Source of the DNA: Isotricha intestinalis
Taxonomy: Eukaryota > Ciliophora > Litostomatea > Vestibuliferida > Isotrichidae
Direction of reading: 5' to 3'
NCBI GenBank assembly: GCA_023807065.1
Contig: JAJJLU010000476.1
Coordinates: 1 to 38,474, forward strand
Length of the DNA stretch: 38,474 nucleotides
Shown here piece after piece: positions 31,857 to 38,474 of this stretch (position 1 is the first letter of the stretch; the number at the start of each line of letters is the position of its first letter). Below the pieces are notes generated by a model. The model saw only the letters and a program-made list of their open reading frames with translations. It was not told the origin of the DNA and did not search any database. The translations under genes and the position numbers were made by a program.

Positions 31857-33629
31857 CTAAACAAATAATACATTATAAGTTGGTTTAACCCAATCCTCAT
31901 AATGATCATTATAATAATCTCCAGGTCCAACATTATTATCATTAATGTTTGGAGATTCTAATCTTGGAACTTTTGAAAATTTTAAGCCTTTATTTCTTTC
32001 AAAATCACTATATTCAATTTTATATGCACCAGGTCCAATATAAGATTGTTTTTCTTTTTCTTTATTTTTTCTTTCTAAATATTTTTCTTTTATAATTCTT
32101 TCTCTTTCTAAATTTAATGGATTAAACGGTCTTATTTTATATTTGTTTTTATTATTTTTAAACATATATTCTACAGAATTTATTAATATATCTCTTCTTT
32201 CTTTTTTTTTCTTATTTTTAAACATTGGTTCAATAGGTGAAAATTCATTTGATTCACTATTACTGTGAAAAATATTTTGTGGCTTTTTAAAATATAAATT
32301 TTTTTTTTCAACTTGAATTGGGTTTCTAATTTCATAATTTCCTGGACCTGGAATTTCATCTTTTATTTTATAATCAAATCTTTTAGCAAAAGAACCAAAT
32401 TGAGCATAATTTTTATTCCAACTTTTTTGTAAATAATTATTATTATTAACATCATATCTTCCTGGTCCAACATAATCATAAAAATTTTCTTTTTTTCTTT
32501 TAATAAATTCCTTTTCGTGTTTTTTATCTCTTGCAATACCTAATTTATCTATTTTTTTCCTATCAAATAATTTTTCTTTATTTTCTTTCAAATTTTGATC
32601 ATCATCTGTATTATTTTCATTAAATGAATAATTAATATCTTTTTTTGATTGTTTCTTTTCTGGAAATCTTTCTGCTAAATTTCCAAAACTTTGAACATTT
32701 TTTCTTTTCATATAATTATTATTTTCAGGTTCATAATCAATTGATAAATAATATCCTGGGCCAGGAGAATTTTGGAAATCAGGTGAATTTAAAATAATTT
32801 CTATTTTTTCAGGTAATGATAAATCACTATTTAATAAATCATCTTCATTAATTTTATTTCTTTTTTTTTGTGCTTTATAAAGATGACTTTTTGGATTAAA
32901 TATTTTACTTTGACTGTTACTATTTTTATTCTTTAAAATAGAATTTTCAATAGAAGAATTATTATAATCTTCATTATCAGAATATGCTTCAATTCTTTTA
33001 GAATAATTTTTTTTAGCAGAAGTAATTAAATTTCCTCTATATTTACCAGATTTACTATGAATTTTTTTATTATTTTTAGGAGATAAATTAAAAGGATTTT
33101 TAGAATGAATAATTTCTCCGTTGTGATCAATTTCATAACCATATTCTAAATCTTTATTTGGAATTGAAACAACTCTCCTATCAATAAAAGCAGAATTTAC
33201 TCTATTAATATTATTCATACTTCCTTTTCTATTTAAAAGATATTTTGGTATTATTCCAAATGAATTTGGTATATTATATGACCCTGGGCCAGGATTATTT
33301 CCTGAATAATTATACTTATTTAAACTGTTTAAATTAAAAGAATCATAAGCTAAAAATTTTTTTAAATCTGCTGAATGCTCTCTTTTTAATTTTATATTTT
33401 CATGAAAAAAAGCTTTATTATCTTTTTCATAATAACCTGGTGCAGGAGATAATAAATTATCTTTATTAATATATTGAGGATTCCTTGGAGAATTTGAAAA
33501 AAAGGGAACTTCTATATCGGTATTTATTATTTTTGGGGAGGGTTCTTTTATTAAATCATATGTTCCAGGGCCTAAGAATTCATCTTCTTCATTTTGTTTA
33601 AAACGTTCTGAACGAATTACAAATGCCAT
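31857..33629 (-). CDS. Sperm-tail PG-rich (STPG/SHIPPO) repeat protein
   Basis: This 590-residue protein is built around repeated PGPGxY motifs: LGPGTYDL near the N-terminus, then APGYYEKD, NPGPGSYNIP, SPGPGYYLS, VGPGRYDV, IPGPGNYEI, IGPGAYKIEY and VGPGDYYND close to the C-terminus. Repeats are separated by Lys/Asn/Ser-rich linkers, and phrases such as FGSFAKRF and FGNLAERFPEKK match the typical sequence before each PG unit. STPG proteins bind microtubules or sit inside doublet microtubules of cilia, so an axonemal or cortical microtubule role is expected. I choose ATG 33629 (MAFVIRSERF); the frame continues 13 codons upstream only to a TTG. It ends with TAG, one of the cases showing that TAG is a stop here. 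Confidence 0.92.
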   Translation of the reverse strand: MAFVIRSERFKQNEEDEFLGPGTYDLIKEPSPKIINTDIEVPFFSNSPRNPQYINKDNLLSPAPGYYEKDNKAFFHENIKLKREHSADLKKFLAYDSFNLNSLNKYNYSGNNPGPGSYNIPNSFGIIPKYLLNRKGSMNNINRVNSAFIDRRVVSIPNKDLEYGYEIDHNGEIIHSKNPFNLSPKNNKKIHSKSGKYRGNLITSAKKNYSKRIEAYSDNEDYNNSSIENSILKNKNSNSQSKIFNPKSHLYKAQKKRNKINEDDLLNSDLSLPEKIEIILNSPDFQNSPGPGYYLSIDYEPENNNYMKRKNVQSFGNLAERFPEKKQSKKDINYSFNENNTDDDQNLKENKEKLFDRKKIDKLGIARDKKHEKEFIKRKKENFYDYVGPGRYDVNNNNYLQKSWNKNYAQFGSFAKRFDYKIKDEIPGPGNYEIRNPIQVEKKNLYFKKPQNIFHSNSESNEFSPIEPMFKNKKKKERRDILINSVEYMFKNNKNKYKIRPFNPLNLERERIIKEKYLERKNKEKEKQSYIGPGAYKIEYSDFERNKGLKFSKVPRLESPNINDNNVGPGDYYNDHYEDWVKPTYNVLFV

Positions 33630-33900
33630 TTTATTTTCTAATGAGTTTTCTTTTATTAAATTAAACAAAAAATAATATGAATTACTTTTTAAAATAATAA
33701 TTTATTTATTTAATATAACTTCAAATATTATAAGAACCCAACTAATAATAAAAATAAATATGTAAATATGATAATAATAATGTATTAAAGTATTGCCTGA
33801 AGAATTAAAATAAAATATTCATAATTTGATTTATTCAAAAATTTAAAAGTAAAAAATGTGAAAAATAAAGAAATCATTTTTAAAATAGTAAAAGTAAAAT
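33630..33900. other. Short spacer upstream of the STPG gene
   Basis: AT-rich sequence carrying the STPG promoter side. No feature supported. Confidence 0.4.
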
Positions 33901-34200
33901 ATGAAAAAAAACAAATTATTTAGTCAAAAAATATTTTTATTCTAGAAAGGAAGTATCATTTAAGTAATAAGTTTAAACAGAATTCCACACAAAAAAATTT
34001 TAAATAAATTAGAATTATTTGACATAAATCAGAATTCTATGAATAATAATTACCTTTTCAATTCATGGAAATATGAAGAATTATGATGTATTTAAATTAA
34101 TAAAAAACTATTTTTAAAAAATGGAGAAAATAAAGATAGTATTTGTCCTAAAAGTTGATTTCAATTAAATAAAAATTAATACCAATATAATAAATAAATG
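33901..34200 (+). pseudogene. Gene relic, one frame kept with many stops
   Basis: A plus-strand frame begins ATG at 33901 (MKKNKLFSQKIFLF) and stays in phase for about 100 codons. Blocks such as VISLNRIPHKKILNKLELFD, INQNSMNNNYLFNSWKYEEL and INKKLFLKNGENKDSICPKS are separated by TAG, TAA, TGA, TAA and TGA, with further TAA codons at the end. No frameshift is needed, which is unusual for a relic. Introns do not explain the stops. A recently killed gene is the simplest reading. The remainder to 34336 is AT-rich promoter-side DNA of the next gene. Confidence 0.5.
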
Positions 34201-34336
34201 ACAAAATAATATTAATTTAAGTGAGTTATTTTGAGATGATTAAAATTTATATAGAATGAATGTTAAATTAAATATTTTTTATGTATATAATAGATCTTAA
34301 TTTTAATTAAATTTAATAATTATTAAAAAATAAATC

Positions 34337-35131
34337 ATGCAAAAAAACAATAAAGAAATAAATCATAATCTTGATTTTTTAGACGATATGTTTATATCTA
34401 TAAATTATGAAAACACTACAGAATTTAAAACAATATATTTAAAGGGAAAAATTTATGAAACAGAGAAAAATATTCCATTAAAATTAGTGATACCATCTCA
34501 TAGGAAAATAGCACAAGAATTCATTTGTAAAATATGCAAAAATATTCCTTTAAATATAGTAATATGTTCAAATAAACAAGAAATTTTATGTATGAGTTGT
34601 AGAGAAAAAAGTGAAAAATGTCCTTTTAAATGTAGAAAATGTGAAATAATAACTTTAAAAGAAAAATATTTAAGAATATTTAATTTAATTAAAGTTAAAT
34701 GTTATTATTCAAATTTTGGTTGTTCATATATTTGTGAAAGGGAACAATATGATGATCATATTAATAATTGTCCATATAGATATAAATATAAATGTTCTTT
34801 TTGTGATTTTGAAGGAAATATAAATTATTGCAGAGAACATAGTAAATTTTGTGGCGCTAAAAAACTGATTTGTAAATATTGTGGAAAAAATAACATTAAA
34901 AAGTATTTGTATAAAGAACATACACAAATATGTAAAAATGAAATAATTTTTTGCCCTTATTGTTCTCAAAAATTTACAAGAGAGAAGTTACTTTTTAATC
35001 ATTCTGAAATTGATTGTATGAAAATACAATTAAATACAGCAAGTGAATTAATTGAAAATCAGAAGAAAATTATAGAAGAACAAAATAATAAAATAAATCA
35101 AATGAAAGATAAATTAAATCATAAAAAATGA
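34337..35131 (+). CDS. RING-like and TRAF-type zinc-finger protein
   Basis: This 264-residue protein has a RING-like module at about 57-97 (FICKICKNIPLN, CSNKQEILCMSC, CPFKCRKC). It is followed by three or more TRAF-type zinc fingers at about 115-220, with the pattern C-x(4-6)-C-x(11)-H-x(3-4)-C seen in KCYYSNFGCSYICEREQYDD, HINNCPYRYKYKCSFC and KLICKYCGKN with its H and C. A C-terminal coiled coil of about 30 residues (ASELIENQKKIIEEQNNKIN) ends the chain, and no MATH domain is present. RING-TRAF proteins are commonly ubiquitin ligases, but the RING spacing is degenerate here so E3 activity is uncertain. This type is widespread in ciliates. It starts with ATG at 34337 and ends with TGA. Confidence 0.85.
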   Translation: MQKNNKEINHNLDFLDDMFISINYENTTEFKTIYLKGKIYETEKNIPLKLVIPSHRKIAQEFICKICKNIPLNIVICSNKQEILCMSCREKSEKCPFKCRKCEIITLKEKYLRIFNLIKVKCYYSNFGCSYICEREQYDDHINNCPYRYKYKCSFCDFEGNINYCREHSKFCGAKKLICKYCGKNNIKKYLYKEHTQICKNEIIFCPYCSQKFTREKLLFNHSEIDCMKIQLNTASELIENQKKIIEEQNNKINQMKDKLNHKK

Positions 35132-35361
35132 TAAATACAAAAAATCAAATTTTGATTAAAATAAGGTTTTTAACTAAATAATTATAATAAAATTAATGTT
35201 ATTTATAAAAAAATGGATTAAGAAAAAAATAAATAATTATATGAATTTTAATAATAAATATTTTTTCAAATAAATGAACACTAAAATATTTAATTAGTTA
35301 TATAAATAAAAAAATAAATAATATTTAATAATTTTTCATATATTAAAACTAATTTTTCAAT
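35132..35361. other. Short spacer downstream of the RING/TRAF-like gene
   Basis: AT-rich 3' flank; no feature supported. Confidence 0.4.
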
Positions 35362-35517
35362 AATGTGAATGGAAATAAAGGAAAAGAGGAAGGAAATGGA
35401 AATAAAAAAATAATTTGTTGTGGAATAATAAACTCCACCAACAATAATACTTTTTAAATGTATTCAATGAATTATTCTTTTGGTTAAAATGTATATTATC
35501 ATTTTGATTATATATAG
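35362..35517 (+). pseudogene. Gene relic with in-frame TAA stops
   Basis: One plus-strand frame reads NVNGNKGKEEGNGNKK, then IICCGIINSTNNNTF, TAA, MYSMNYSFG, TAA, NVYYHFDYI and TAG. Its Gly, Cys, Ser and Thr content is unlike AT-rich noise. No start codon and no introns were found. It is a probable fragment of a lost gene. Confidence 0.4.
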
Positions 35518-35544
35518 ATTTTCTTAATTCAACTAATTTAATAA

Positions 35545-35800
35545 TATTTCTTTTATTTCTTTAATTTATTAGGAAAATATGTTTCATTAGGTTTGTTATA
35601 GTTTCTTTTCATTCATTTGATTTAACAATGTTTCTATTTTTTCATTGGGTAATTTTGTCCATTTGTAATTACTAAGAAATTATAAATTTATTTAATTTAT
35701 TTTGAATTTTTGTTTTTCGAGACTCTGAATTTTCAAATCCCCAATCTACATTCTAATGATTACAAGAGTTGAGGTTTTGGCTGTTTCAAAAAAAAGTATG
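35545..35800 (-). pseudogene. Gene relic with frameshift
   Basis: The minus strand holds ETAKTSTLVIIRM, TAG, IGDLKIQSLEKQKFKIN and, after two TAA codons, FLSNYKWTKLPNEKIETLL continuing NQMNEKK. A shifted frame then continues NYNKPNETYFPNKLKK. The clean block KWTKLPNEKIETLLNQMNEK (35663-35600) is hard to explain by chance. It is a decayed gene fragment of unknown family. The rest of the spacer up to 36054 contains AT-rich promoter-side DNA of the next gene. Confidence 0.45.
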
Positions 35801-36054
35801 TATTTTTATTTTTTACATTTTAAATATGTTTAATCAATTGACCTTATCCATTTTTATAGTTTTTTGTTTTATCAAAATTTGATGACAGCAAAACCATTTG
35901 GATTTAATTTTTTGATATGCTGTTTTTTTAAAAATAATCTTACTGTTATAAGCATTAACACACCATTAATTCTTTTTAAAAACAGTACTTTATATTTTAT
36001 ATCAATTATTTATTTTTATTGAAAAATACTATAATTATAAAATATATTAAAAAA

Positions 36055-37707
36055 ATGGAAACAATTTTTATTGATATTGATGTTTTTGGTTACACTCCAT
36101 CATTAAGTATTAAAAATCAATTGTTTTATCAAACAATATTTGGAGGATTATTAACATTATTAATTATAATAATAACAATAATAACATTAATCTTTTTTTC
36201 TCAAGAACTTTTCAATAAAAATTCACCTTCTGTAAATTTATCAATGGATGCATTAAATCATCCACAAAGATTAAATTATTTTGATAATTTTGAATTTTTA
36301 ATAGGAATACAAAATAGTTCATATATGACAGAAATAAATGAAAAAATATTTGGTGCTAAAGGAAGTTTATTTAAGACAGTAGTTAATGAATCAGGAATAT
36401 ATAATTTAAAAACAAATATAAATTTAGTATCATGTGATAAAGCATTATCTAATAGTAAAAATAAAGATTTATATTTAGATTTAAATTTAAAAGGATATTA
36501 TTGTATATCAAATGATCAAGATGAAGAACCATATTTAAAAGAACATTGGGGAAATAATGATTTTTCAATGATTCAAATTAAGTTTGTAGATTGTGATAAT
36601 AAAACAGGAAATTGTGCTTCAGAAGAAGAAACATCTAAATTTTTACATAGTGCTGATTTATCTTTTTATATGATTGATAATTTAGTAAGTACAAAAAATT
36701 ATAAAAATCCTTTTTCAAAAGTATTAAAAGAACAAACATTTAAAGTTTCTGATAGTTATAAAGTATCAGTTATACAATATTTAAGACATATTAGAATAGA
36801 AAGTGATGATGGTCTATTATTTACTACAAATCATTATAAAAGTTCATTTGTTCTTGGAGAATTTACTCATGATATTGTTTTTGAAAGAGATTCTTCCACC
36901 TTTTTAACTCTTTCTATTGAATTAGATAATACTTTTCAAAAATATCAAAGAAAATATTATAAATTACAAGATCTCGCAGCTCAAGTAGGAGGTATAGTTA
37001 ATGTTTGTTTTGTTATTGCTTCTTTAATTTTAAAAATATATGAAAAAAACAGTTATTTTGAATATTTAATTAATAACTTTTTTGAAATTAGATTAGAAGA
37101 AATGCAAAAAACTATTAAATTACAAAGCTATAAAAAAAATTCAAATGGGAAAAGTAAAAGTGTAAATGAAAGTATTAAAATTACAAATCACACAAATTCA
37201 AATACAAATACAAATACAAATTCCAATAACACAGAGAGCAATAATTGTAATCCATTTAACAAAAATAGTGAAAAAAAAGATAAAAGAGGAAAAATTAGTT
37301 TTTCTTTTCTTGATAAACTAATTTTATTAAAATTAGCACCAAAATTTTCAAGAGCAAGAAAAGAAAAAATTGATGAAATTTTCTTTAAAGGAAGTGAATA
37401 TATCATGAACAAATTAAATGTTATTACTTTTTTAAAAAGAAGTCATGCCAGTGATATGGAATCGAAGTTGATAATGGGTGAAGAGCAAAAAAAAATTTTT
37501 GATTATATCTCTAAACCTATTTTATCTTTATCTTTTTTAGGAAGTAGATATAATTTAAGAAATCTACCTCTTAAAATTAAACAAAAATTATTGTCCGGAA
37601 AATCTATTATTGAACAAATTAAACAAGACAATGAAAATTTTGATGAAAACAATATAAAAAAAACGAAAAAAACACTAGGTTCTGAAGAAATATTGCAATC
37701 TGATTAA
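36055..37707 (+). CDS. Two-TM membrane protein of ciliate type, function unknown
   Basis: This 550-residue protein has an N-terminal cytosolic segment with METIFIDIDVFGYTPSLSIK, a first membrane helix at about 28-48 (GGLLTLLIIIITIITLIFF) and a lumenal or extracellular domain of about 260 residues with several Cys and possible N-glycosylation sites (NES, NKT). The second membrane helix lies at about 311-328 (AQVGGIVNVCFVIASLIL), preceded by FQKYQRKYYKLQDLA. The cytosolic tail of about 220 residues includes an Asn-Thr low-complexity tract and basic stretches. The pattern of a FGY-type start, a TM with FGG, and a QDxxAxVGG second TM is one I associate with large uncharacterised ciliate membrane families. 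I chose ATG 36055; the frame upstream begins only with TTG. It ends with TAA. Confidence 0.8.
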   Translation: METIFIDIDVFGYTPSLSIKNQLFYQTIFGGLLTLLIIIITIITLIFFSQELFNKNSPSVNLSMDALNHPQRLNYFDNFEFLIGIQNSSYMTEINEKIFGAKGSLFKTVVNESGIYNLKTNINLVSCDKALSNSKNKDLYLDLNLKGYYCISNDQDEEPYLKEHWGNNDFSMIQIKFVDCDNKTGNCASEEETSKFLHSADLSFYMIDNLVSTKNYKNPFSKVLKEQTFKVSDSYKVSVIQYLRHIRIESDDGLLFTTNHYKSSFVLGEFTHDIVFERDSSTFLTLSIELDNTFQKYQRKYYKLQDLAAQVGGIVNVCFVIASLILKIYEKNSYFEYLINNFFEIRLEEMQKTIKLQSYKKNSNGKSKSVNESIKITNHTNSNTNTNTNSNNTESNNCNPFNKNSEKKDKRGKISFSFLDKLILLKLAPKFSRARKEKIDEIFFKGSEYIMNKLNVITFLKRSHASDMESKLIMGEEQKKIFDYISKPILSLSFLGSRYNLRNLPLKIKQKLLSGKSIIEQIKQDNENFDENNIKKTKKTLGSEEILQSD

Positions 37708-38357
37708 GATGAATATGATATTTTTAGTTAAGTGAAAATTATTTTTTTTTAAAAGTTAATTTTGTATATTTAAAATCTTTATTTTAAAAGTAAATATTTT
37801 ATATAAATATGATTATTAATAAAAAACAAAAAAGGTAGTCCAGAATTTGAAGTGGTAATTAAAATTATAAAAATAATATTCGATTAACTATTATGTTATT
37901 CATGTTTATTATATTTCATCATTTATCATTATTTTAAAGCAATTTAATTTAGTTTAAGCCTTTGTATTTTAATCAAACAATATTTAAAGGTTGAATTTAT
38001 GATTGAATTTTGTTTAAAATTAAAATATTAAATTTATACATTAACATACATTCAATTTCTTTTAAAAATATATAAAAATAATATTAATCAATTCATTTTA
38101 ATATTATTAAATTAATTTTATCTTTTGTAAAGTTTAAATTAGGAAAAACATATATAATAATTGATCAATATTTGACTCATAATTACTAATCACCTTAGAT
38201 TTGAATTTTGTGAATTTTAGGGAAAATTCAAAATTTAATTATTGTAATCCTCTTAATTGGGGCTGGATATTTATTTCCAACCTTTAAGAATTTTTAAAAG
38301 GATGGGCCTCGACTGGAATATATAATTAAAAATAAAAAAAAATATATAATTACTTTA
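37708..38357. other. Spacer with weak coding-like traces and a GC-richer patch
   Basis: This lies between two convergent gene ends. A short plus-strand frame near 37828-37884 reads KNKKGSPEFEVVIKIIKIIF. The patch at 38245-38320 is richer in G and C than its surroundings and reads as coding on either strand (minus: YSSRGPSF, TAA, KFLKVGNKYPAPIKR; plus: VILLIGAGYLFPTFKNF, TAA), so its orientation cannot be settled. It may be a further relic. A GT...CCAG pair at 38315-38355 looks like an intron on the minus strand, but a TAA precedes it in the adjoining gene. Confidence 0.35.
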
Positions 38358-38474
38358 TTAATTAATATAATAAAATAAATATAAATTTATATTTTTTAAT
38401 GGAAGATAATATTGTTTAATTTTTGGATTTGAAGCAATATCATTTCTAATATCACCTCCATTAAAACCTATTAA
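38358..38474 (-). CDS. 3' end of a protein-coding gene, cut by the window edge
   Basis: The last 38 codons of a minus-strand gene enter from the right edge and stop at TAA 38358-38360. The peptide contains GFNGGDIRNDIASNPKIKQY, then YLPLKNINLYLFYYIN. The Gly/Asp-rich beginning is clearly coding in character; the last 15 residues are AT-driven and less sure. I do not recognise the family from this fragment, and whether it has more exons cannot be seen here. Confidence 0.55.
   Translation of the reverse strand, partial: LIGFNGGDIRNDIASNPKIKQYYLPLKNINLYLFYYIN

Noticed and set aside
34724..34969. Minus-strand ORF opposite the RING/TRAF-like gene
   Set aside because: Antisense shadow of the zinc-finger region.
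37188..37412. Minus-strand ORF opposite the two-TM protein
   Set aside because: Antisense shadow of the Asn-Thr tract and basic tail.
1..38474. A reassigned genetic code (TAA/TAG as Gln)
   Set aside because: Every full-length recognisable gene ends at TAA, TAG or TGA at the expected place and contains none inside; only relic-like spacers would need it.
1..38474. tRNA or rRNA genes and CRISPR arrays
   Set aside because: Scanning the spacers I found no cloverleaf with a GTTC-type T arm, no rRNA-like GC-rich block and no regularly spaced repeats; a covariance-model search would be decisive.

Overview
This window reads as one end of a macronuclear chromosome from a ciliate, possibly a litostome such as a rumen ciliate. 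Bases 1-36 are a terminal array of CCCCAAT units, so the left edge is a real chromosome end; the right edge cuts through a gene. Both the coding and the spacer DNA are extremely AT-rich. Genes are compact, mostly intronless and monocistronic, and lie on both strands. TAA, TAG and TGA all close recognisable proteins and no full-length gene needs a reassigned stop, so the standard code applies. The gene content is eukaryotic and ciliate-like: a sperm-tail PG-rich (STPG/SHIPPO) repeat protein, a MORN protein with B-box-like fingers, a RING/TRAF-like finger protein and a two-TM protein of ciliate type. From memory, unverified, CCCCAAT telomeres and a standard code fit rumen ciliates.

Layout. A CAP/SCP-domain gene (588-1178, -) runs toward the telomere and is divergent from a small basic hypothetical gene (1216-1809, +). 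A giant USP-type deubiquitinase of the USP9X/24/34 kind (2537-10521, -) follows; I extend it past its apparent stop through two introns of 26 and 30 nt. Next come TATA-binding protein (12029-13075, -), a heat-shock-factor-type regulator (15151-16143, +), a secreted aspartic-protease-like protein that has lost both catalytic Asp residues (17043-18158, -), a P5B-type P-type ATPase with no ATG start (18341-22186, -) and a Ser/Thr kinase (23164-24324, +). The right part has a 3-kb gene-poor stretch with a tandem repeat and a near-perfect palindrome tipped with telomere-like motifs. It continues with the B-box/MORN gene (27417-29201, -), a doubtful small ORF, an MTA/SAH nucleosidase of bacterial type (30843-31493, -), the STPG gene (31857-33629, -), the RING/TRAF-like gene (34337-35131, +), the two-TM protein (36055-37707, +) and the 3' end of another gene (38358-38474, -).

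Many of the longer spacers carry short coding-looking blocks broken by stops and frameshifts. I annotate these as probable gene relics with low to moderate confidence. There is no operon-like organisation: neighbouring genes belong to unrelated pathways (transcription, ubiquitin, membrane transport, cilia, nucleoside salvage). I do not see one new multi-gene system. The points that most deserve follow-up are the dead protease, the palindrome, the AUG-less ATPase, the bacterial-type nucleosidase and the relic-filled spacers.
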